DNA of 49,793 nucleotides from Gnetum montanum (lineage: Eukaryota > Streptophyta > Gnetopsida > Gnetales > Gnetaceae). Below, piece after piece: positions 10,300 to 20,112 of the stretch. The notes below the pieces were generated by a model. The model had not been told where the DNA came from and did not search any database. It was given only the letters and a program-made list of their open reading frames with translations. Location: contig MNCI01010069.1 in NCBI GenBank assembly GCA_015680685.1, positions 1 through 49,793 on the forward strand, in the 5' to 3' direction. Position 1 is the stretch's first letter, and every line of letters begins with the position of its first letter. Both the position numbers and the translations under genes were made by a program.

Positions 10300-11560
10300 A
10301 AGTGAAAATTTTAGTGCATTTGGATGGTACACTGTAGTTGCGTGTTACGCTACAGTAGACCCATGCTACACTGCAAGAGATAGGGGTGTTCCACATTATG
10401 CATGGAACGCGGTACATGCCATGTTACACATGGGACATGGAACACCCTAGAAAGTAACAAGTGTTTTAACTACATAGGCTATAAATAGGTGATTACCCCA
10501 TGGTAATCTTGTCACTTTCACTATCAGAGCTAACACCCAGAGCGTAGTGTAGTTTAGTTGAGAGACAGCATAGCAGTTGTAGCGTAGTAATCAATACACC
10601 TAATTTTGTCAATAGAATGATGGCGTGTAGGAGTGAACACAGGCATCAGGGTCTTGCCAACTTGGAGGAAGGGAAGTGCACCTTGCGACATCTCCCCAAG
10701 GTGCATATTGAGGAATAGTAGGAGACCCCATCCTCTTGATAAGCCGCTACGCTACCCTTGTTTACGTTATGTAATTTACCAAGTTAGCTTGTTGCTGTAG
10801 TCACTATGTCTTGGTTGTTGCGGTCATCACTATTGCTATGCTGCAACTATTATTATTGCCTTAGCTGCCGCCTTAGCTGCTACGTCGTGGCTATCACTAG
10901 TTTGGCCATGGTGGCTAAGGTAATTTCTATGCTACGATTGGCACATGGCGTTTCCCTAACCACAATTTTTGGGAATGGGCGATGCACCACCCCGAGGGTT
11001 TGAAGGGTTCTAAGTACCGTAGTGCATGTTCAGTGTAGCATAGCACCTATGGAGGGGATTTTGGCTTGCAAGGTTTCCTAGGCAGCGTAGCATGTATTAA
11101 GCATAGCATAGCACATTGTATGCTATATTTCATGCAGTAGGATAGGGCCGATGTAATGGAAACATTGTATGTATTTTTCTCAGGCTAGGTTATCTTTGAC
11201 ATTATGACTGTCATATTGTTGTGTTTTTGGTGGTCGCTATACTATGTCGTTACACTGCTATGCTAGCGGAGCTGCTACACTGCTATGTTGCTAGATCCAC
11301 TATGCTGCTACGCTAGTTATAGTGTTGTACTTGCTACGTTGTTATGCTTGTTATATTGTTATACCTGTCATACTTGCTACATCGCTACGCTGCATAGGGT
11401 GTGGTCATCTCATCATGCTACATGTACCGCAACTACTACTCTTGTGCAAAGTGTAGTTGTTATGCTACGCTGTGCAAGGTGTGCCTACTACGCTACGTTA
11501 TGCAGGGCAGGCCTACTATGATGCATGTAATGTTTGGGTTTGTTTTGTTGTGTTAGGATC
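10300..11560. repeat. field of degenerate oligonucleotide repeats (GCTACGCTGC-type)
   Basis: About 1.2 kb without a credible gene, dominated by variants of GCTACGCTGCTATGC, TGTAACGCT and related words. The same words fill the U3 part of the T1 LTR at 5730-6200 and recur at 6150-6210 and 6370-6400, so the field probably belongs to T1 or a close relative. Frames open here (for example 11285-11521) consist of Cys/Tyr-rich translations of the repeat and show no protein similarity. Confidence 0.6.
10480..10487 (+). promoter_or_regulatory. plus-strand TATA box upstream of the repeat field
   Basis: GGCTATAAATAGGTG is a consensus plant TATA box on the plus strand, that is, opposite to T1. Upstream lie inverted-looking words (CATGGAACGCG, ACACATGGGACATGGAACA) and the GCTACACTGC motif. 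It could be the promoter of another LTR fragment in plus orientation. No matching LTR partner or PBS was recognised, so the assignment is open. Confidence 0.4.
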
Positions 11561-11639
11561 ATACTTTTCATACTCAAAAAAAAACTTGTATACTAGAGGC
11601 TATGCTACGCTATTCGGTAACTATCACTTGAACACTGTA

Positions 11640-12110
11640 CTAACATTTTTTGCTATGTCATGCAAGGTCATGTTGAAACCCATCCTAATCGTGCTTGAGC
11701 TGGTGGGAGTCTTATGCTACCTAAGTGCACCCATGGCTAATGTCCTCCTTTCCCATACACAGGTAGGGGATCAAGTGATCTGGTTTCGAGAAGGTGCATG
11801 GGAGTTCTTAGAGTTCCTCCTTCACCACTTTAGTGTGATAGTGTGGTCACACTTATCAGTTGAAACAGCTGCTATTCTTATTGAAACATTGTTTCCTGAG
11901 GCAAATTAAGGCATTTTAAAGTTTATGGCTGATGGATCAATTGAAGGCAAAGGGGCAGAAGGCTCAAATCAACGTCCAATAGGCTTAAGATGCTTGTGTT
12001 GGATTTGGGTCATGCCTAAATTTAAATGCTATCATCAATACCATACATTGTTTGTTGCCCGCCACATGGGCACCTTCTTCCAGAATCTACCTAGGACTAT
12101 TTATTGTGAC
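11640..12110 (+). pseudogene. decayed FCP1/NLI-type phosphatase domain
   Basis: The plus frame ending at 11909, followed by the frame 11925-12119, reads like a plant FCP1-homology (NLI-interacting-factor) phosphatase: KPILIVLELVGVLCYLS at 11677-11727, WFREGAWEFLEFLLHHFSVI and VWSHL at 11780-11855, then PKFKCYHQYHTLFV at 12014-12055. The family has the catalytic block LDLNG-L early, VWS in the middle and a TLLxDD-type block late. Here the catalytic DLN reads ELV and the late DD reads AR, and a TAA stop separates the two frames, so the copy is dead. It may be a host gene fragment captured by a transposon or a plain pseudogene. Confidence 0.55.
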
Positions 12111-12690
12111 GGCAGGTGAGTCCTATGAAGATGCTTTAGATGTGTTGTATCATTTGTCTTGCGTAGTCAAAATGCTTATTGTACTCTGCATGTTACCAAG
12201 TTTGTAATTGACAAGGATGGTCTTCACGATCACAAGGGGACATTGGTGTTGGTCCAAACAGCTTTGCAAGAGTTCTCTTTTGCTGGGAACATGCACGCTG
12301 GCATCATAGAATAGCTTGGGGTCAATATTAGAACCTATCCAACCAAGTATGCCAAGTTTTATGTAAAATGTGAAGAACTTGGATGATTGGATGGAAAATG
12401 GGCATCCCACCAAGTAGTTACTGTAGAAGATGTCCTAGTGGAAATCCCACCATTTCCTACGCCATTCAAACTTGGTGTGTTAAATTATGCATTTTTTTTT
12501 CATGTGTTCAAGTGATTGATTTTTTTTTTGCTTTTTGTTAATTCTATCGTTGATTGTTGCAGTAGTAAGTGATCCCAAGAGGTTACAGTAATCATCTCTA
12601 GACGTGATGAAACTAACCTCTTCTTCAAGTATGGGGAGGTGAATGATACACAACATTGGCTATGCAATGGGGCCCAAGCCACCCTTGTTC
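12111..12690 (+). other. unassigned segment with short coding-like runs
   Basis: Contains short plus-strand runs that look more protein-like than random (KFVIDKDGLHDHKGTLVLVQ near 12195-12255, EIPPFPTPFKLGV near 12440-12480, TNLFFKYGEVNDTQHWLCNG near 12610-12670) but none was recognised. They may be the C-terminal continuation of the FCP1-like copy or of whatever element carries it. Stops and frame changes separate them. Confidence 0.3.
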
Positions 12691-13032
12691 ATAATGTTCA
12701 AGAGGCTAGGCTCATGGATTTATTTTTAGCAATAAAGAAAGGGTGCTTTTGAGTACTTTCACTACTATTGACAGTAGTAGCACAAGTAGCATTCCTAGGT
12801 TGGTGTTGTGGTGCAAAACCTTCTGGTACAATTGGTGGCGATGTAGAAGGGGGTGAAGGATGAGAATATTGTTGTTGAGAAAAATTGTAAGGTACATGAG
12901 GTGGCGACCTTGTTGGAGAGGGTATGAGTGGATAGTATTCTGGAGAATGATAATGATGAGGTGAAGTAGAGGATGATGATCCAATTGGAGGAACATGGTG
13001 TTAAACATAGTAAGGATTTGACATTGGGACAT
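12690..13032 (-). pseudogene. gag: Athila gag linker fragment
   Basis: The minus-strand frame reads a Tyr/His/Pro/Ser-rich series (IGSSSSTSPHHYHSPEYYP, then PEGFAPQHQPRNATCA) that corresponds in order to A4 at 38130-38340 (IGSTSSTSNHYYHSPKYHQP, PEYQWENATYA-like end). It is therefore the C-terminal part of an Athila-like gag, with nothing of its element on either side. Its right end abuts a plus-strand integrase fragment at about 13033. Confidence 0.7.
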
Positions 13033-13035
13033 ACA

Positions 13036-13738
13036 AAGACAATGGTCAAGTCACCTTATCACCCCCAAGTCAATGGTCAAGCAGAGGTAACTAACTAGGA
13101 GATTACAAAGATCCTAACAAAGAATATAAGAAAATATAGAAGAGACTGGAGCACAAAACTAAATGATTCCCTATGGGCCTATTTCTTAACATGGAAACTC
13201 CCTATTAGCTACTCTCCCTATGAGTTAGTGTATGGAAAACTTTCAATGCTCCTAATTCAATCTAAGCTCCATACACTCAACAGCCTACTATCTGAGTCTT
13301 AACCTAAGCCTAGTAGAAAGAGAAAGATTGATCAACCTAATCATGCTAGACAAAAATTGATTGGTGGCCCTATCCTTAAATAAAGTGCACAAGGCATTCA
13401 AAAAACAAAACCATGATCTTAGAATATGGAAAGTGAAATTTTAATTGGGAGATAAGGTTCTCTACTGGAATCCCACACATGTACCTCAAAAAACTAAATT
13501 TTGAACATTATGGGAAGGACCTTATATAATTTCTGAAACCTTTCCTTTTGGGGCCATGACCATATACAAACTTGAGAGCCCAAATAAAAAGCATTTGATC
13601 AACATTCAACAAGTAAAGCTTTTCCATGAGCCCAAGCAAGCCAATGCAACAACTACCTTAATGAATGGACAATCACGCTCAATTTTTCAAATTTCCTCCT
13701 TCCAACTTAGTCATGAAGGAGATGGTCCTCCATGCTAA
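13036..13738 (+). pseudogene. pol: A2 pol: Athila-like integrase C-terminal part
   Basis: Plus strand, starting in the middle of the catalytic core: YHPQVNGQAEVTN at 13058-13096 (containing the catalytic Glu), then SYSPYELVYGKL at 13210-13245, WEGPYIISETFPFGAMTIYK at 13511-13570 and INIQQVKLFHEP at 13598-13633. It matches A3 integrase (28180-28760, minus) through to the end. The first two catalytic Asp residues and everything upstream are missing. Stops and frameshifts break it. It is followed by a T-rich spacer and then the accessory cassette. Confidence 0.85.
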
Positions 13739-14159
13739 ATCATCCATATGGCTTCTCAATTTTTCTATTTTTTGTTTTCCAAATTTTTGATTTTGCAATT
13801 TATTTATTTTACAACTTTTTTAGTTTCAAATTTTTTCCTATTTTTATACCATTTTTTGTTTTACACCATCGTTAGTACATTTGAATCTTTATTGGATATT
13901 TTATACTTTCTTATATATTCTACTTTGTTTTATTTGAGTGTGATTTTTAAATTTTTGCTAATAAAAGTGCTTTATTGGCAATAGGACATAGTGGTGTTGT
14001 GGCTGTTACTAATGGTGGTTTGTCCTTTATGTTTTGTTTGCTAATGTTTGGTTTCTATTTTTGAATTTTGTATTGATGACTCAATTATGGTTTCTTTTTC
14101 ATGGAATAGGCATTGAGTCCACATCATCCATTCATCCACAAGCTTTATGATTTTCCTTG
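13739..14159 (+). other. T-rich spacer after integrase
   Basis: No gene. Poly-T and TTTTTA-rich sequence follows the integrase stop. It resembles the T-rich stretch at 39180-39340 that follows A4's last coding-like segment. The 78-codon open frame here translates to Phe/Leu/Tyr-rich sequence explained by composition. One ambiguous base lies just downstream at 14170. Confidence 0.5.
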
Positions 14160-15540
14160 TTTTGGAAGANATGGTTCCCATTCAAAAATCTAAAAAAATA
14201 ATAAAAAAAAATCTAAATAAAAAAAACTTAATGGGAATTCAAAGCACACCCCTTAGACAAATAAATGGGCTACAAGCACTCACTATGAGACAAGAAAGAC
14301 ATGCACCCCTGCTTGAAGGTCCCCTTTAACTAAGGCCCCCTCTCACTTCCTACTCCTTTCTTGTATTTATGAAATAGTGGTTGTTTTGTGGGTGCACTCT
14401 TGTGTCTCAAGGGGGTGGATCAGTCTTGGAGTGGCGATATGAAGTCATTGAAAGAGGTTGGTTTTGGTCTAGACTAAGGATGGATCTTCTTCGATCATTT
14501 TAAACATGAACTTCAAAATGGACTTCTTATGACCTCAATGTGGAATTCCATTTCACCTTATCCATCATCCATTTCTGTTGTCCATAACTCACCTCACTAT
14601 TGGTATCCATTGTCTTGATTTGATGTCTTGGTCTTACGTATTTGAATTTCTAGGTAGAATCTTTCAGGTTTTGGTTGTTAACTTCCATCGACCATTAGTC
14701 AACTATGGGACCCATGGACTCCTTAGGTTAAGGTTATGGAAGGGTAGAAAGGGCATATGCCTATTATGGGGAGGACCCACTTGCATATTCTTTGGTCAGG
14801 TTCATTAACCACCTTATCCTTAGGCATTCGCGCAAGCAGGAACCTTCCGTACATCCATCTTCCACATCAGACCGTGTGCTGCTTTATATATTTTGTTCAT
14901 TAAATATGTTCTCCATCAAAATTTTTAATTTTTGAGCTTTCAAAGATCCTCTTTAATGATTTTATCATATTCTTGAATTTTTTGGAATTCAATAGACCCC
15001 AAATTCATTCAAAAATTCTTAGTATTTCTTAAGATATTTAAATTTCAAAATTTTGGCTGATGGGCCCCATATATGAGGCCCCGTTGACAGAGTTGACTTG
15101 TATACGAGGCCCTGTATATGGAGCCCTATTGACATAAGGGAAAAAATACTATAAATAGGTGTGACCCAACTTGAAAAATTTTACATTTTCTCACAAATGC
15201 CAAAGGAATTTTTTAATTTTTCAAATCCTAGAACCTTTCAGAGCCCATAACTTACAAACCATCTATCCAAATCACTCCATTCTTCGACCCTGCAGCTACT
15301 GGAGGTAAGCTCTTCATCGTGGGGGCCACAAATCTACCATTTTTGATAGAAAATTTTTCACAATTTTTCCTAACTTCCACAAAGGTTTAACTAAAAAATC
15401 AACTATTAAACACTAAATTACAAGAGTTAAAGCTTTCCAACAAGCTCCAACGATAATTAACCTTACTGAGATCCCAAGCACTATAAAAATGGCCTACTGA
15501 GATCTCAACTATTAAACATGGGAAAACCTTACTGAGATCC
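14160..15540 (+). promoter_or_regulatory. cassette spacer X1 with internal TATA promoter
   Basis: Non-coding spacer between integrase and the accessory ORF, recognisably repeated at 18700-20040 and, more diverged and inverted, at 26690-27600. Shared words include ATTCAAAGCAYACCCCTTAG, GAAAGACATG, CTGAAGGTCCCC and GACTAAGGATGGATCTTCT. At 15150-15157 there is a TATA box (ACTATAAATAGG). Upstream, at 15055-15140, are repeats such as GGGCCCCATATATGAGG and GGCCCCGTTGAC, the same type as in the U3 of the neighbouring LTRs. A leader with TCACAAATGCC-like and CTTTCAGAGCCCATAAC words follows. Promoter activity is inferred from sequence only. Confidence 0.6.
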
Positions 15541-17519
15541 TAATGTAGGTTCTATGGTTAAGATCATAAGGAGTTTGACATGCTCACATCAATAGAGAGG
15601 ATCCATTCTAAGATTGTAGCCTTCCACCTCAATCCCATGTTGAGGCCAAACAAAATCACTACCTTCTCTACCTGAGCATGCACTACTCTGATTGGAAGAT
15701 TGTTGGTCAAAATTTTGTATTTGATTTATCTAGAGATGGAGAAGTAGTTTAAAGAAAATGAACACATAAGAAATGCACTTCCATTTCCATGGCTTATTAG
15801 GAAACTCTATCGAAGGGGAGAGATAGTTCATTACACCAATGACATAGTTAGAACTATTTTGGTTGCCAACTGGGAAAATATGAAGAAGAATAAGACACCT
15901 ATGATCATAATTCATGAAGAGGAGCAACAACCACTACCACCACCTACCACTCAAACAATGGTCCCAAACATTGCTACAACCGCCCAACAGTTGTGAGAAT
16001 ACAAAGAATGGCTCATGAGTGAACAAGAGCAACAACTAGGCATGAGTGGTGGGGACCCATCTGTATATAGACCAATCATGAGTCACCTTAATGAGATGGC
16101 CCAAATGATCAACTTGATGGATGATGGTGGATCCATTTTCTTAGCACAAAAAATGCAGCTGCCTGCAAGGTTGAATTTGAATGCCAAAAAGGTCACAGTA
16201 TCTATTGTAGAATAATAGTTACTATCACTACAACATAGTCAAAGTTGCTGGAGGCAAGGGGTAAAAACTTGATATTGGAGAAGTAACTTGAAATAGTCAA
16301 GGAGTGGAATGAATGATTGGCTGCATAAGTTGCTAAACTAAGAGCCTAGATTACTGATCTTGCATTTCTCAACTTGGCATTGACAAGAGATGAGGCTATG
16401 GAACAACTTCACATCAAACTCAAAGGGGTTGAGGATGCAATGGAATGGTAGTTTTCTATTGATCCTTAGTAGAGGCCACTCAACACAAGATTTAGAAGGC
16501 CTTGGATTAGACTTGCTAGGACAATGTTCAATTAACCACAGAAAATGATCACTTGCGGAATGTTGATGTGCACAAGCAATAGTTAATAGATTTCATCCAT
16601 CAATAGCAAGAGAAACTAGCTAGAGAAAACACAAAACTAAGAAGATTAGCAGTAGAAAATAGAAATCTCTCCATGGAGGAATTTTTTGCCCTTCACCAGA
16701 AAACTACAATTGAGGTAGTTGCCTAGAAATCAAAGGATGTCAAGTTTGAGAGAGTCAAGAACCATTTCAGAGAGTAGGTCAATCTACAAAAAAAAGTAAA
16801 TGAGAAGCACATCCAATTGAGAAGATAAAGGTAAATGAGACCCTCTAGCAACTCCAACAAGGAAAAGAGTTATGACAACCCATTGTTGATGAGATGGACA
16901 CCTACAACAAAGTGGAAATTCACATAAAGGAGTTGTAGATTGAGGAGATGATGAAGTACATGGAGCTTGCTAATCTTTGTTATGAAAATCTAGTCATGTT
17001 GACCATTGGATGGCTATGGTTAGAGTTGGAGAAGTAGGTGGCTAGCTCATACTTGTTATATGAGGCCAAGTTCAAGCACCACAAGGACACCAAGGATAAG
17101 GTTGTAGTGGCCAATGCTGAACTCAAGGTTCTCAAGGCATGATTCACAAATCAATGATCAACTGCTAAGAACCTAACCAAGAGGATGAATGACTACCAGG
17201 AGCTACAAAATGTAGTCAAGGAATTTGACATTGAATGTAAATAGTTTGTTGTCTAGTTTGTCAATGTAAAGGAAATGTTCTTGATAATGCCCTGTCTATG
17301 AGATGTCCTCATTTTGGCTAACATTGGTGATGCCGTGTAGATCGTGAAAGATCCCTGGAGTAAGGAGGAGAAGATGATGGCATTACTTAATGTCTTTCAC
17401 CTTCTACTAAAGGTTGCAGCCACAGAAAAATAGTCGTAGTCACCTTAGCTATCACACATGCCTGAAGCTTGTGAAGGTCCTCAGAACCTCAAGAGCCACC
17501 ACCACCTAGGACTATTTGA
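15541..17519 (+). pseudogene. accessory coiled-coil ORF, copy Y1 (N-terminus deleted)
   Basis: Plus-strand coding-like segment with many stops. It starts in mid-protein at EFDMLTSIERIHSKI (15553), lacking about 190 codons present in Y2. Then come a conserved block ALPFPWLIRK with HYTNDIV (15775-15860), a Pro-rich hinge (PLPPPTTQT near 15935), MSHLNEMAQMINLMD (16078-16122) and a long Lys/Glu/Leu-rich segment with heptad character (LARENTKLRRLA near 16620; SSYLLYEAKFKHHKD near 17045-17090). It ends in PPPRTI-stop at 17517-17519, the same end as Y2. It lies in sense between integrase and the 3' LTR, the place of the extra ORF of Athila elements. The protein is not a known env by sequence: no membrane segment is seen. 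Function unknown. Confidence 0.65.
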
Positions 17520-17719
17520 TATTCTTCACTACCTTCATGGAATCAAAGGAAGTGTTGTCTAATTCTTTTTATATAGTCATATCGTGGTGTTCAATTTTGT
17601 GTTATGAACAAATTTTGTAATATGTTGATCTGTGCACTTGGGCACTGAGTTTTTAAAGTTAGTTTGTTTTATTTTATTAAGAATTAGTCAATAATCCCAT
17701 GCCTTCCCAATTTTGTGAA

Positions 17720-17757
17720 TGAACTTGAGGATGAGTCTTCATTCAGTCATGGGGATA
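17720..17757 (+). other. polypurine-tract region before LTR2
   Basis: The sequence AGTCATGGGGATA immediately precedes the LTR start TGATGAGTG at 17758. A matching AGTCATGAGGGTA precedes LTR3 at 23158, and ATGTGGATAT precedes LTR4 at 35361. Position next to the LTR and the purine run suggest the primer site for plus-strand DNA synthesis. Confidence 0.5.
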
Positions 17758-18688
17758 TGATGAGTGTCAAAGTATCATGTCAATGGACCCCCATAGATGT
17801 GCCATCATCGACAAGCCCTTGTCAATGGGGCCTTGTTTACGTAGTGTTGCCACATCAACGTAGCATTTGCTACATTGACGGGGCCTTATGAATGCAACCC
17901 TAGAGCCTAAACTATAAATACGAGCTCTCAGCCATGTTTATGGGCATTATATTCATAGTAGTAGTAGAGCTCTTAAAATTTTTCTATTTGAAAGTTAGAA
18001 TATTTTTCCCAAATTCCTGCAGCAAGAGTCATTGAGTGTACAAATCTTTATTCGAGCATTATTGTACTTGAGCACGATAGTATGTATGAAAATAAAGATG
18101 AGCTTCTTGATAAACCTTGTAGAATTCTGATATTTCATTCATGCATTTAATGATTTTAAGTATTTATGTAATGTTTTTTTAGTAATTAAGCTAATTAAGT
18201 AATGAAGTAAGATAAGCTAGATAGATTAAATACATAAGTATAACCACTTTGAGCATAACACATATTTGCTTGGTAATCCTAGCAGCATTATTGCTTGGTA
18301 TGCCTAATAGTGTAGCAATTGGTAACCTAGTAGTGGATACATGGGTTTAGGACATGTACAGAAAGTGGGACCAGATGCTTATGTTAGTACTAGCTAGAGA
18401 CCAATTAGCTAGTTAAATTAAGTTAGTCATTAAATTACTTCATATCTTTTTTTAGCATCAAAATCATTAAACAAAAAATGATAAAAATAATGTCTTTATT
18501 ACATTTAACCATACCATTATGCTCGACAAGTGTAATCGAGAAGAAAATGAATGACTTATAGGGTAAGATTCACTTCCTACAAGACTAGTGCACTGAAAAC
18601 TATAGAGTCCATGAAATTTGACAAGATCATGTGTGAGCACTCTGTGATTCGTATGGTTCGGCATAGGGGTATCCTTCAATTCTCATCA
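17758..18688 (+). repeat. Athila-like LTR2
   Basis: About 930 bases, homologous over its length to LTR3 (23158-24055). Shared parts include the start after the polypurine tract, the U3 repeats (GTCAATGGGGCCTTG, CATTGACGGGGCC), a TATA box (ACTATAAATACGAG at 17913-17920), TAGTAGAGCTCTT, a run of GCTTGGTAACC-type words, and the end ATTCGTATGGTTCGGCATAGGGGTA ending near CTCATCA at 18688. It serves as the 3' LTR of A2 and the left LTR of the unit to its right. No PBS follows it: the X2 spacer begins at once. Confidence 0.75.
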
Positions 18689-18699
18689 AATAAGTATTT

Positions 18700-20112
18700 T
18701 CATGGTGTGGTTTTCATCCAAAAAGAAAAAAAAAACCAAAAACATGATGAAAATTCAAAGCATACCCCTTAGATAAATAAATGAGCTACAAGCACTGGTT
18801 ATGGAACTAGAAAGACATGTTACCCATGTCTGAAGGTCCCCTCTAACTAAGGCCCTCTCTCAATTTTTGCTTTTCTTTTCTACTCTTTAAAGAATAGTGG
18901 TTATTCTATGAAAGCACTCTTATGTCTCATGAGGATGGATCAATTTTGAAGTGGCGATGCAAAGTCACTGAAAGTAGTTGGTTTTGGTGTAGACTAAGGA
19001 TGGATCTTCTCAGGTCATTTAATCACAAATCCACAAGGGACTTCTTATGACCTCAATTTGGAACTCCATTTCACCTTCTCCATCATCCATCCATGCTACC
19101 CATAACTCACCTCATTATCAGTTCCATGTTCTTGTTCAGTGTTTTTATTTGATGTACTTGAATTCTTTGGTAGAATCTTTTGGATTTTGGTCCTTAACTT
19201 TCATAAAAAATTAATCACCTATGGGTTCCACAGACTCCTTAGGTTGAGGTTATGTAAGGGAAAACAAGTCATGTGCCTACTATGGGAAGGACCCACTTGG
19301 ATATCTTTTGGTTGGATTCATTAGGCACCTTATCCTTTGGCATTTTTGCTATTAGAATCTTTCATGCACCCATCTTCTACATCCAACTATGTGCTCCTTT
19401 AAGTATTTTCTTTAAGTCACACATTCTTTAGCAACTTTTTAAATTTTTTTGGGCTTTTAAAAATCCTCTTCAATTATGTTATCATATTCTTGGCTTTTCT
19501 GGAACTCCATGGATCCTAAATTCATTCAAAAATTTCTTGTATTTTTCAAAATATTCAAGTTTGAAAATTTTGTTTACCGACCCCGTAAATGGGGCCTCGT
19601 CGATGAAGCCCATGCATAGATGAGGCCTTGTATACGTGACCCCATCAACATAGCACAAAAATACTATATATATGCACAACCCCCCTCATAAAGTTTCACA
19701 TTTGCTCACAAACACATAAAGAGTTTTTGTAGTTTTCAAAGCCTAGAACCTTCTAAAGCCCATAACGTCCTAACTGTTTGCCCAAATCACTCCATTCTTT
19801 GACCATGTAGCTCCCAAAGGTAATCTCTTAGTCATGGGGACCACAAACATGCCATTTTTAACAGAATTTTTTTTATCATTTTTCTAACTCTCACAAAGGT
19901 TTAACTAAAGAATCAACAATAAAACACCAAATTACAAGAGTTAAACCTTTCCAATGAGCTTCAATGATACTTATAATAAAAATTAATTAATAAAATAATC
20001 AATCTACCATGGTCCAACTATAGCCAAGTGTAACTAATTAATGAGATAAGGTATCCAAATATTTTAAGTTACACATTATATCTACTAATCCACGAAGGTG
20101 TTGTGATTGTAG
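18700..20112 (+). promoter_or_regulatory. cassette spacer X2 with internal TATA promoter
   Basis: Second copy of the X spacer, alignable with X1 throughout. Examples are ATTCAAAGCATACCCCTTAG at 18753, GAAAGACATGTTACCCATG at 18810, GACTAAGGATGGATCTTCT at 18993, and TTTAACTAAAGAATCAAC near 19906. The TATA box is ACTATATATATGC at 19664-19676, with upstream repeats GGGGCCTCGTCGATG and GACCCCATCAACATAG at 19590-19650. The start codon of Y2 lies 440 bases downstream. It is joined straight to the end of LTR2 with no PBS, gag or pol. Confidence 0.6.

Noticed and set aside
11285-11521. Cys/Tyr-rich frame as a small secreted cysteine-rich peptide
   Set aside because: It is a translation of the GCTACGCTGC repeat field with irregular Cys spacing and no clear signal peptide.
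13748-13984. Hydrophobic 78-codon frame as a membrane protein (env-like)
   Set aside because: Phe/Leu/Tyr content follows from a poly-T tract; no signal peptide pattern or similarity to other copies.
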